Origin: Pseudomonas fontis | GTDB taxonomy: Bacteria; Pseudomonadota; Gammaproteobacteria; Pseudomonadales; Pseudomonadaceae | Assembly (NCBI RefSeq): GCF_028656955.1 | Contig: NZ_JAMDGY010000030.1 | Coordinates: forward strand, 1 to 64,000 | Direction of reading: 5' to 3' | DNA: 64,000 nucleotides | Shown: piece after piece, positions 47,776 to 55,717 of the stretch | Numbering within the stretch: position 1 is the stretch's first letter | Layout: each line of letters starts with the position of its first letter | The notes under the pieces: model-generated | Told to the model about the DNA's origin: nothing | What the model saw: the letters and a program-made list of their open reading frames with translations, nothing else | Database searches by the model: none | Position numbers and translations under genes: made by a program

Positions 47776-49122
47776 ATGAGCGCGCATACCCCACTTGCTG
47801 CACCTGCCGAGCCCTCAACGGCGCCGAACAATGTCCTGCAATTCGACGAGCGTCGCTACGCGCGTTTCGGGCGCTGGCTGGTCATCGCCGGTTTCGGCGG
47901 TTTTATGGCCTGGGCGGCATTTGCGCCGCTGGACAAAGGCGTGCCGGTCACCGGCAACGTGGTCGTCGCCGGCAGCCGCCAGGCGGTGCAGCACCCCACC
48001 GGCGGAGTGATCGAACAGTTGCGCGTACGCGACGGTGAAAAAGTCACTGCCGGCCAGGTCCTGGTGCAGATGGACGCGACGCAGGCACGCTCCCAGCATG
48101 ACTCGTTGCAGGTGCAGTACTTCAATGCCCGCGCCAGCGAAGCCCGGTTGATTGCCGAGCGCGATGGCCAGGCGAGCATCGCCTTTGCCCCGGAGTTGAC
48201 CGCGCATGCCGCTACGCCGTGGATTGCCACGGCGCTGGAGTCCCAACGGCAATTGCGCACCAGCCGTGCGCAAGCATTGGCGATGGAACTGGCGGGCCTG
48301 CGCGAGAGCATTGCCGGTTCGCAGTCGATGCTGGAAGGGGTCCAGGGCTCGATGGCGCACAAGCAGGAGCAGCGCGCCTCGCTTCAGGAGCAACTGGGCG
48401 ACCTGCGCGAGCTGGCGCGCGAAGGCTATATCCCGCGTAACCGCCTGCTGGACACCGAGCGCCTGTATGCGCAGATCAACGGCGCCATTTCCGAAGACCT
48501 CGGTACGATTGGCCGCAACCGCCGTCAGGTCCAGGAACTCAAGTTGCGCATCAACCAGCGCCAACAGGAATTCCAGCGCGAGGTGCGCCAGCAGTTGAGC
48601 GAAATCCAGTCCAGCGCCGAAGACCTCGGCAACCGCCTGCGCAGCGCCGAGTACGAACTGGCCAACGCCCAGTTGCGCGCGCCGGTGGCCGGCACGGTGG
48701 TGGGCCTGAGCGTGTTCACCAATGGCGGCGTGGTCGCCCGTGGTCAGCAATTGATGGAGATCGTGCCGCAGGATGCGCCGCTGCTGGTGGATGCACGGGC
48801 GCCGGTGGAACTGATCGACAAGCTGCACCCGGGCTTGCCGGTGGAGCTGATGTTTGTCGCCTTCAACCAGAGCAGCACGCCACGGGTAGAAGGCGAGGTG
48901 ACCCTGGTGTCGGCCGACCGCCTGGTGGATGAGAAAACCCAGCAGCCGTACTACCAGATTCGCGCCAAGGTCAGTGATGAGGGCCTGCGCCAGCTGGCCG
49001 GCCATGACATCCGCCCGGGCATGCCGGTGCAGGCGTTCGTGCGCACGGGGGAACGTTCGATGCTCAATTACCTGTTCAAGCCGCTGACTGACCGGGTACA
49101 CGTTGCCCTGTCCGAGGAATGA
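47776..49122 (+). CDS. hasE: Type I secretion membrane-fusion protein HasE
   Basis: HasE is the HlyD-family adaptor bridging HasD and HasF. The 448-residue protein has a short cytoplasmic N-terminus, one TM helix (WLVIAGFGGFMAWAAFAPLDKGVPV), a lipoyl half-motif (GGVIEQLRVRDGEKVTAGQVL), a long periplasmic helical hairpin (about residues 95-300) and a beta-barrel with PLLVDARAPVELIDKLHPGLPVELMF. It starts 4 nt after hasD and overlaps hasF by 4 nt. Confidence 0.94.
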   Translation: MSAHTPLAAPAEPSTAPNNVLQFDERRYARFGRWLVIAGFGGFMAWAAFAPLDKGVPVTGNVVVAGSRQAVQHPTGGVIEQLRVRDGEKVTAGQVLVQMDATQARSQHDSLQVQYFNARASEARLIAERDGQASIAFAPELTAHAATPWIATALESQRQLRTSRAQALAMELAGLRESIAGSQSMLEGVQGSMAHKQEQRASLQEQLGDLRELAREGYIPRNRLLDTERLYAQINGAISEDLGTIGRNRRQVQELKLRINQRQQEFQREVRQQLSEIQSSAEDLGNRLRSAEYELANAQLRAPVAGTVVGLSVFTNGGVVARGQQLMEIVPQDAPLLVDARAPVELIDKLHPGLPVELMFVAFNQSSTPRVEGEVTLVSADRLVDEKTQQPYYQIRAKVSDEGLRQLAGHDIRPGMPVQAFVRTGERSMLNYLFKPLTDRVHVALSEE

Positions 49123-50480
49123 TGCCGATGCGCCTGTTGTCCTGTGCCCTGTTGTTGGGCCTGAGCCTGCCGGCCAGCGCCCTGGACCTGGGTGATGCCT
49201 ATGCGCTGGCCTTGCGCAATGATCCGACCTTCCATGCCGCCATCGCCGAGCGCGATGCGGGCCTCGAAAACCGCGCCATTGGCCGTGCGGGGCTGCTACC
49301 GAACCTGTCGTACCGCTACAACAGCGCGCGCAATGATTCCGAGGTGACCCAGACCAATCAGTTCGGCGACAACACCAGCCAGCGCGACTACCGCAGTTAT
49401 TCGTCGACGTTGACCTTGCAGCAGCCGCTGTTCGACTGGGCGGCCTGGGCCGACTACCGCCAGGGTGTGGCCAAGGCGCTGTTGGCCGACGAGCGTTTTC
49501 GCGGGCAAAGCCAGGCCTTGGCCGTGCGCTTGTTCGGGGCCTACAGCGACGCGCTGTTTGCCAATGAACAGATCGCCTTGGCCCAGGCCCAGCGGCGAGC
49601 CTACGCCGAGCAACTGAAACTCAATGAGCGCTTGATCAAGGGCGGCGAAGGCACGCGCACCGATGTGCTGGAAACCCGCGCCCGCTATGAGTTGGCCCAG
49701 GCCCAGGAGATCGAGGCCAGTGACAACCTCGATGCGGCCTTGCGCAGTTTGCAGTCGATCATCGGCGAGCCGCTGGAGGTGGCCGATCTTGCACCACTGG
49801 CCGGGCACTTCCGCGTGCAGCCATTGCAGCCGGCGCGCTTCGACGCCTGGCGCGACCTGGCGGTGGCCAACAACGCCGAACTCGCCAGCCAGCGCCATGC
49901 CCTGGACGCAGCCGATCAGGCCATTGAACGCCAGCGCGCCGGGCACCTGCCCAGCCTGAGCGCGTATGCCAGCAAGGGGCGCTCCAGCTCCAGCTCCGAG
50001 AGCAGCTACAACCAGCGCTATGACACCGACACCATCGGCATCCAGCTGAGCATGCCGCTGTTCGCCGGGGGGGGCGTATCAGCTTCGACCCGCCAGGCCA
50101 CGGCGCAGCGTGACAACGTGCGCTATCAACTGGACGGCCAGATCGCCGAGACCCTCAATGAGCTGCGCAAGCAGTTCAACCTGTGCACCAGCAGCACGGC
50201 GAAGGTGCGTGCCTATGAGCTGGCCGTGGATTCGGCCAGCGAGCTGATCACCGCCACCCGCAAGAGCGTGGCTGGCGGGGAGCGGGTCAACCTGGATGTG
50301 CTCAACGCCGAGCAGCAGCTGTACAGCGCGCGCCGCGACCTGGCCCAGGCCCGCTATGACTACATGCGGGCCTGGTTGCAGGTGCGGTATTTGGCGGGGA
50401 CGCTGGAGGCCAGTGACCTGCAGCAATTGAACAACTACTTCGTCAGCCGTGGCGACCTGGCCAGCAACGCTGCCCGATAG
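49119..50480 (+). CDS. hasF: TolC-family outer-membrane protein HasF
   Basis: HasF is the outer-membrane exit duct for HasA. The 453-residue precursor has a signal peptide cleaved near LPASA. Two TolC repeats follow, opening DLGDAYALALRNDPTFHAAIAERDAG and containing QQPLFDWAAWADYRQG, GEGTRTDVLETRARYELAQAQ and VNLDVLNAEQQLYSARRDLAQARYDYM. Having a dedicated TolC homologue makes the locus self-contained. Its last 46 nt overlap the 3' end of the convergent DUF2182 gene. Confidence 0.93.
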   Translation: MMPMRLLSCALLLGLSLPASALDLGDAYALALRNDPTFHAAIAERDAGLENRAIGRAGLLPNLSYRYNSARNDSEVTQTNQFGDNTSQRDYRSYSSTLTLQQPLFDWAAWADYRQGVAKALLADERFRGQSQALAVRLFGAYSDALFANEQIALAQAQRRAYAEQLKLNERLIKGGEGTRTDVLETRARYELAQAQEIEASDNLDAALRSLQSIIGEPLEVADLAPLAGHFRVQPLQPARFDAWRDLAVANNAELASQRHALDAADQAIERQRAGHLPSLSAYASKGRSSSSSESSYNQRYDTDTIGIQLSMPLFAGGGVSASTRQATAQRDNVRYQLDGQIAETLNELRKQFNLCTSSTAKVRAYELAVDSASELITATRKSVAGGERVNLDVLNAEQQLYSARRDLAQARYDYMRAWLQVRYLAGTLEASDLQQLNNYFVSRGDLASNAAR

Positions 50481-51190
50481 CCTGGCAAGGGCCACTGCCA
50501 GCGCGCCGGGCGTGCCGGTTGCAGGCGCTCGCGAACCAGCCAGAGCATGCACACGAACATCACCAGGCCATGGCCCTGTTCCACCAGGCTGGGCAGCAAC
50601 ATGGCCGGCCAGCAAGCCGCAATGCACCAGGCGCCATTGCTCAAGCCGTAGCGCAGGCTGTCGCGTGCCATCGGCCAGCCGAACACCGAGAGGTTCGGTG
50701 GGTAATGGCAGCGGTTGAGGCTTTTCTGCTTGGCCGGTGACGCTTGCCAGAGCAGGGCAGCCAGCACCGCCCAGAGCACTGCGCCATTGCCTGCCAGCAC
50801 CTTGAGGGTGATGGAGGCCAGCGTCAGTAGGGCGCCGGCCAGGGTCCAGACGGCGACATAGGCCAGCACGAACAAGGCAATGGCCACACTGCGATGACGC
50901 GGCAGGTTGCGCCGCCACAGCAGCAATAGCGGTGCGCCGAGCAGTAGCGGCATCATCGCCAACAGCATCAGCCACCAGGCCAGCAGCGGCCCGAGAGGGT
51001 CGAGCGCGAGGGTCAGCGAGACCCCCGACCAGACCCCTTCGGAGAGCATGCCGGCCACCGAACCGCAGAACGCCGGGATCGCCATCTGTGCCGAAGCACC
51101 GCTCAACGCCACCCAGCCGGTGAGGCTGGCGAGCGCGAGCCAGGGCCAGGGGCCCTGACGCAGCGCCCGAGGCGAAAGCGCTGAGGACAT
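50435..51190 (-). CDS. DUF2182 membrane protein coupled to tyrosinase
   Basis: This is a 251-residue integral membrane protein with about seven hydrophobic segments and the DUF2182 core LAWWLMLLAMMPLLLGAPLLLL. The later YGLSNGAWCIAACWPAMLLPSLVEQG contains the conserved cysteine-bearing segment of the family. DUF2182 proteins are described as predicted metal-binding membrane proteins of unknown function. Its ATG overlaps the tyrosinase stop by 1 nt (TGATG), so the two are translationally coupled. A role in copper supply or membrane association of the enzyme is inferred only. Confidence 0.78.
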   Translation of the reverse strand: MSSALSPRALRQGPWPWLALASLTGWVALSGASAQMAIPAFCGSVAGMLSEGVWSGVSLTLALDPLGPLLAWWLMLLAMMPLLLGAPLLLLWRRNLPRHRSVAIALFVLAYVAVWTLAGALLTLASITLKVLAGNGAVLWAVLAALLWQASPAKQKSLNRCHYPPNLSVFGWPMARDSLRYGLSNGAWCIAACWPAMLLPSLVEQGHGLVMFVCMLWLVRERLQPARPARWQWPLPGYRAALLARSPRLTK

Positions 51191-52749
51191 CAGCGCTCGC
51201 CTTTGCGGTACAGGCTGATGCGGCCGATGGTAATCCCGTCTTCGGCGGTCAGCGGCTGCGTCGGCACGATGCTGACCTTGAGCTGGTCAAGGTCCTGCGG
51301 ATCGTTCAGGTGCAACTGATCGACGATGTCGGTGATTTCCAGCGCAGCGCCCACGCCTCGGCCGCCGTGGGTCGAATCGACCTGGCTGGCCTGTTTGAGT
51401 CCGAACAGCGCCACGGAGCCTGCACGCAGTTCCGGGTGCTGGTCAGCCTTGGCACCGGCGGGCAGGTTGATGTAGACGTCCAGGGTTGCCCCGGCCACAT
51501 CGCCGCGTACGTTCTCAAGCTTGACGAAGACCCGCTCGTGGGCGGCTGGCGAGGTGCTTGGGGCAGCCGCCAGCAGGCGACGCGATTTGAGGTTGCCCGC
51601 CACTTTGGCGGTGCCGGCCTTGTCGAGGCGCACCGGGGTTTCGACTTGGTCGCCGATCACCTTGAGCGAGGTATTGTTGGCGCCCAGCAGTTCGGTCACG
51701 GGTGGTTTCACGCTGAAACTCCTTGCCGCGGCAGCCAGGGCCGGTTTTGCCGCAGCGGCCTGTTTGAGCCCTGGCTCCGTGAGGCTCTCGTAGGTATAGC
51801 CCAGCTTCTCAAGGCTGAGCACTTCGCCGACCTTCCAGATTTTTGGCTCGCCGTCGACCTGGGGCAGCACGAAGTCGCGCTCATCGCTGGGCGGGCCATC
51901 GATGAACTCTTCTTCGCGGGGGTTGTGGTGCGCCGGGTCACGGTTCAGCCAGACCTGCCACAGGCGATCGATGTTGGCATGGTGCAGCCAGAACACCGGG
52001 TCGAGTGCCGCCTTGTCCGGGTCGTACATCAGGCCGACGTGTTGCAGTGCGCCGTTCTTGCCGTTGGTGCCGCCCACCTCCAGGTGCACCTGGTTATGCG
52101 GCTGGTTTTCCAACTGGCCGAAGGTGCCGTCGTCATGGTTGAAACCGGTGGTCAGGCCGCCAAAGCCTGGAATGGCTGATTCTTCGCCGGTGTACTCAGG
52201 GTCGGAAAGGGCTTTGCTGGGGTCCATCTTGTTGGTTTGCAGGTGGATTTCACCCGTCTGCTGGACGCCATAGCGCAGCCGGACCGGCAGGGCCAAGGGG
52301 TTGGGCGTGCCGTCCGGCAGGGTCTTGTCGTAGAACTCTGGCGGCAGGGTCAGCACCTGGGGGCGTTGCTTGAAGTCGCAATAGTCCCAGTACGGCAGGG
52401 CCCAGTCGGACGGGCCGCCGAGCTTGACCACGGCAGCCCGGACAATCTCCTCGAACGACAGCGCGTATGGCCGGTGCCAGGGCAGGAAGAACCAGGTTGA
52501 GTGCTGGCACTGGTCCCAGTAAATGCCGCGTTCTTCGGAAGAGGGCAGGGTTTCACCAGGCTTGAGGTAGCCGTCGACTTCCCAGCTGAGCTTGTTGAAA
52601 CCGTGGATGCCGGCCAGGAAGCGCCAGCTGGTGCAGTCGGTGATGGGGCGTTGTTGCAGCACCTGGATAGCCTTGGCGTACCACAGCAGGGTGGGGTGCC
52701 ATTTTTTCTCTTCGGCCAGCTTCCATAGATCGCGGCGAATGTAGGTCAC
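51190..52749 (-). CDS. Tyrosinase / polyphenol oxidase
   Basis: This is a type 3 copper oxidase of 519 residues that would hydroxylate monophenols and oxidise o-diphenols. CuA ligands are His49 (GIHGFNK), His83 and His92 (QHSTWFFLPWHRPY). CuB ligands are His218 and His222 (HNQVH) and the His pair at 256-257 (FWLHHANIDRLW). Cys81-Gln-His83 forms a Cys-X-His motif like that of fungal tyrosinases, which carry a thioether bridge. After residue 270 a C-terminal part ends in a domain with VFVKLENVRGD and LDVYINLPAG, reminiscent of the plant PPO KFDV domain. No signal peptide is seen. It is followed by the coupled DUF2182 gene. Confidence 0.9.
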   Translation of the reverse strand: MTYIRRDLWKLAEEKKWHPTLLWYAKAIQVLQQRPITDCTSWRFLAGIHGFNKLSWEVDGYLKPGETLPSSEERGIYWDQCQHSTWFFLPWHRPYALSFEEIVRAAVVKLGGPSDWALPYWDYCDFKQRPQVLTLPPEFYDKTLPDGTPNPLALPVRLRYGVQQTGEIHLQTNKMDPSKALSDPEYTGEESAIPGFGGLTTGFNHDDGTFGQLENQPHNQVHLEVGGTNGKNGALQHVGLMYDPDKAALDPVFWLHHANIDRLWQVWLNRDPAHHNPREEEFIDGPPSDERDFVLPQVDGEPKIWKVGEVLSLEKLGYTYESLTEPGLKQAAAAKPALAAAARSFSVKPPVTELLGANNTSLKVIGDQVETPVRLDKAGTAKVAGNLKSRRLLAAAPSTSPAAHERVFVKLENVRGDVAGATLDVYINLPAGAKADQHPELRAGSVALFGLKQASQVDSTHGGRGVGAALEITDIVDQLHLNDPQDLDQLKVSIVPTQPLTAEDGITIGRISLYRKGER

Positions 52750-53018
52750 GATAACGCTCCTTCCCTGAGGTCATGCCGGATTGGCCCATACACGATAGAT
52801 CAGGCTAGGCAATGTGCCACTACCCTGTGTCGGGTATTCGTTGGCCCTCCTGGCAGCGTTGAAATTATCTCGTCCTCTTGTTGGGAAATTGCCTACTCCA
52901 GGCAGGGACTCGTCTGACATCGCTCCCGCGTTCAATCCGTTAACTATCTGTGCTCTTGCTGACAGGGATAGTTGATGAGATCGCACATTCAAAATTTGCC
53001 GTGCAGTGGTGGGCGCCC
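52750..53018. other. Divergent intergenic region, tyrosinase / toxin
   Basis: This holds the promoters of the tyrosinase (minus) and toxin (plus) genes. The last 69 nt are open in the toxin frame from a GTG at 52950 and may be coding. No REP, clear operator or promoter consensus was recognised. Confidence 0.5.
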
Positions 53019-54437
53019 ATGAGCCTGCCCTGGCTGGACAAGATGCTCGACACGTTGAAGGGCGGCGGGCGCTGGCTGCGCGACCTGATCTATGGCGAGT
53101 TCGTTGAAGAGCGGCCGCTGAGCGTGGTCATCGCCGACATGCTGGTGGCGTTCGTGCCGGGGGTGGTGATCCTGCTCAGCGCACGCGATCTGGCGGCGGT
53201 AAGTTTGCGCCTCGGGCGCCGCTACACGGATGCCTCCGTCGGGAGGGGTGAACAGCATCCCGAGTGGCAGGAATGGGCGTTGCTCACGGTCTGCCTGTTC
53301 ACCCTGATTGCCCCGGTGATCGGCGTCGCCATCGGCTCGGCGGGGTTGGCAGCCGGGGCCGCCGTGGGAGCGCTTGCGGGCACGCAGGCTTCGGCAATTC
53401 TGCGGGCGTTGGGGCTGTTGCTGATGCGTGAAAGCGCGGTGGCGCTCAGTACCTTGATCAACTTCCTGGGGCGCTTCACCCGTGCCGACATTCTGGCCCT
53501 GTTGCGGCAGGTGAAGTTTGGCGAGTACGCACCGCAGCTGATCAGCACGCTCGATGATTTTCTTGGCAATGCCATCGCGGCCATTCAGCGCCTGAGCCAT
53601 TCGATCAGCGGCACGCCGTGGGTCAGCCAGCTTGAGCGCTCGAAGGAAGTGCTCAACCGCCTGAGGGTCATGGAGCAGCGCTTCTACGCCGTGCAGCGGC
53701 ATGCGTTTACGCAGATCCCGCACGCATTGCAGCAGCTTGATGGGCGTTTGGCGCGGGCGTTGGAGCAGGTGCTGGAGATGCCGCCGCACTACGCCATGGC
53801 CGGTGTGCGGACCGAGAAGCCGGTGGTCATGAGCATGGAGGGCGGGAAGGTGAGCTCGGGCATCGGTATGCCTCCGCTGTTTCTCGAGCGCCCGGCTGGG
53901 GGACATGGGCCGCCGCAACCGCAACGGCTGGGAGCGGAGCCGATTACGGGGGCCAACATCCATACGATCAACCCGACGACGCTGGGCAGCAAAGGGAAGG
54001 GTATCTACGGGGAAATCGTCAGCGACAACTACATGCGCAGCAAAGGGCACGAGAACCTGGTGCCGCACTCAAGGCCGCCACGCAACCTGGAGGACATCCC
54101 GATAGGGCGGGGGATCGATGGGGTGTACAAAAATGGCAAGCCGCCACCGCCGTATATCGTGACGGAGACCAAGTACCGGACCGGGGGGCAGTTTTCGGCG
54201 GGGAGTTTGCCGACGACGAAAGGGAGTGCGGGTTATTCTGCAGCGAAACAGATGAGCGATGACTGGATTCGGCCCAGGTTGCCAGATGTCTTAGATGAAG
54301 AATTGGCGATCAAAGTTCGTAAAGACGGATATGAGCGTTGGTTAATTGTGGTAGACGAAAGCGGTAGCATCGCGAGCACCACAAAGCTTGATGGGTATGC
54401 CAATGTAATTCCTCAAGAAGCGAGAGCACTAAAATGA
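53019..54437 (+). CDS. Polymorphic toxin with PoNe-like PD-(D/E)xK nuclease tip
   Basis: A 472-residue modular toxin. The N-terminus (SLPWLDKMLDTLKGGGRWLRD) is followed by two hydrophobic stretches (about 36-54 and 87-122), a helical region and a Pro/Gly-rich linker (about 285-325). The C-terminal nuclease has Glu332 (GEIVSD), Asp367 (GIDGVY), Glu383-Thr-Lys385 (TETK) and Lys410-Gln411 (AKQMSDDW), the restriction-endonuclease-like pattern of PoNe DNA-degrading effectors. The immunity gene overlaps its stop by 4 nt. Base composition drops near 54285. The delivery route is unknown: no VgrG, PAAR or Rhs part is visible. The start may be the GTG at 52950 or 53001. Confidence 0.8.
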   Translation: MSLPWLDKMLDTLKGGGRWLRDLIYGEFVEERPLSVVIADMLVAFVPGVVILLSARDLAAVSLRLGRRYTDASVGRGEQHPEWQEWALLTVCLFTLIAPVIGVAIGSAGLAAGAAVGALAGTQASAILRALGLLLMRESAVALSTLINFLGRFTRADILALLRQVKFGEYAPQLISTLDDFLGNAIAAIQRLSHSISGTPWVSQLERSKEVLNRLRVMEQRFYAVQRHAFTQIPHALQQLDGRLARALEQVLEMPPHYAMAGVRTEKPVVMSMEGGKVSSGIGMPPLFLERPAGGHGPPQPQRLGAEPITGANIHTINPTTLGSKGKGIYGEIVSDNYMRSKGHENLVPHSRPPRNLEDIPIGRGIDGVYKNGKPPPPYIVTETKYRTGGQFSAGSLPTTKGSAGYSAAKQMSDDWIRPRLPDVLDEELAIKVRKDGYERWLIVVDESGSIASTTKLDGYANVIPQEARALK

Positions 54438-55384
54438 GAGACTTCAACAGTTCCAAGCGAGAACCTTTGCTTGCAGAAGCTGCTTACCATAGTTCAGTTA
54501 AAATAAAGCAAGACAACTATGTAAACGTGACATTTGATGCTGTGCGTGCAGAACAGCAACGCACGGCTGAGCATGAAAGAGGCTTGAGCTTTGACTGGGC
54601 ATTTGGAAATCTTGAGCTGTTGATTCAGTTGTATTCTGGCGGAGAACCACTAGAAAACTTGCTAGCTGCGGCCAATCGCACCTTTGATGAATTCGAACGG
54701 CATAAAAAAAACTTCCCAGACTTTTACCTTCTGCCTTGGGAGCCTGACGCTTACCAGTACACACTTTGGTTGCTCTCCCTGTCTGTTCTTTTTGACCTGC
54801 CCGAACGTGCAAAAATGATAGCAACCTATGTAGGCTCAACCCTTGAGGACGGTCAGGATTCTTTGCTCCGACAATTATATTCCCGGGTTGGTGTCTCCTT
54901 TCCGGGAGATAACCTCATCCACGTTAAACCCTACGCGGAGCTCCAATCGGCACTCAATGCCTGTGGAGATGAACAGCAGCAGTTGATGGCCCGCTACCTT
55001 AAACATTGGTACCAAAACATGAAAAAGTGCTACTGGTATGGGCGTGATAAACGACCCGCCGCAGGCTTCTTCGGCTACTGGGCATTTGAAGCAGGAATGG
55101 TAACCGTCCTATGGGACATTGACGATACTGTTTATCGCGATCTCCCTTACTACCCAAAAGACTTGGTGGACTATGCTCGCGCCAAGCATGTTGCTGACCA
55201 TTTCCCCCGAGGCCGCCTAATTGGCACCCCGGGAATGACCGCCAAGTCGGGAGAAGAGTGCCCCTGCACAGGTGTTTGGATATGTGACGACTGGGCTGTA
55301 GGCCCACAAACCTTTAGCCGGGGAATAACCTTGCCTACAGACAGCGGTCGCCAAGTTACATGGCGACTGACAAAGGTAATTTAA
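54434..55384 (+). CDS. PoNi-like immunity protein 1 (DUF1910/DUF1911)
   Basis: This is a 316-residue cytoplasmic protein with the DUF1911 signature YGRDKRPAAGFFGYWAFEAG followed by LWDIDDTVYRDLPYYPKDLVDYAR. That family gives immunity (PoNi) to PoNe DNases. The N-terminal DUF1910-like half (KREPLLAEAAYH, SFDWAFGNLELLIQLYSGGEP) is acidic and helical. A C-terminal tail AKSGEECPCTGVW with two cysteines follows. Translation is coupled to the intact toxin by an ATGA overlap, so this is the cognate antidote. The DNA is much AT-richer than the flanking core genes. Confidence 0.85.
   Translation: MRDFNSSKREPLLAEAAYHSSVKIKQDNYVNVTFDAVRAEQQRTAEHERGLSFDWAFGNLELLIQLYSGGEPLENLLAAANRTFDEFERHKKNFPDFYLLPWEPDAYQYTLWLLSLSVLFDLPERAKMIATYVGSTLEDGQDSLLRQLYSRVGVSFPGDNLIHVKPYAELQSALNACGDEQQQLMARYLKHWYQNMKKCYWYGRDKRPAAGFFGYWAFEAGMVTVLWDIDDTVYRDLPYYPKDLVDYARAKHVADHFPRGRLIGTPGMTAKSGEECPCTGVWICDDWAVGPQTFSRGITLPTDSGRQVTWRLTKVI
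55064..55384 (+). repeat. Conserved 321-nt immunity 3' block, copy 1
   Basis: From GGCTTCTTCGGCTACTGGG to the stop codon, this stretch is about 95% identical to copy 2 (about 15 mismatches counted by eye) and equally close to copy 3. Upstream of it the three genes diverge strongly. Confidence 0.85.
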
Positions 55385-55705
55385 CCGGCGCGCATTCGAA
55401 GCCGCCACGTAGTCTGGAAAGAATGCCAAGCCGCCACCGCCGTATATCGTGACGGAGACCAAGTACCGGACCGGGGGGTAGTTTCGGCGGGGAGTTTGCC
55501 GACGACGAAGGGGAGTGCGGGGTACCCGGCTTCCAGGCAAATGAGTGATGGGTGGATCCGACCTAGATTACGAGGCATTCACGATAAAAATACAGCCTAT
55601 AAGGTTCGAATAGAGGGATACGAGCGCTGGGTGATAACTATCGATGAGGGTGGAAGTGTAACTAAAGTTATAAAGGCCGATGAAGGCGCAAAGGAAATTA
55701 TATGA
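55385..55705 (+). pseudogene. Broken toxin C-terminal remnant 1
   Basis: Starting right after the immunity stop, this DNA aligns with the nuclease tip of the intact toxin from its LVPHSRPP codons on. A deletion of about 37 nt removes the catalytic Asp region. A 52-nt run (55427-55478) is identical to 54137-54188 and includes the ETK codons. The next codon CAG has become TAG, and a T is lost, shifting frame. The last part encodes a divergent tip ending ERWVITIDEGGSVTKVIK, different from the intact toxin. It cannot make an active enzyme, but its final 69 codons (from 55496) are open up to the immunity 2 gene. Confidence 0.82.
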
Positions 55706-55717
55706 ACAGGTACTCCA

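Noticed and set aside
52950..54437. Toxin as a Rhs, VgrG or PAAR effector
   Set aside because: No YD repeats, DPxG-type cleavage site, PAAR or gp27/gp5 motif is present in the N-terminal part.
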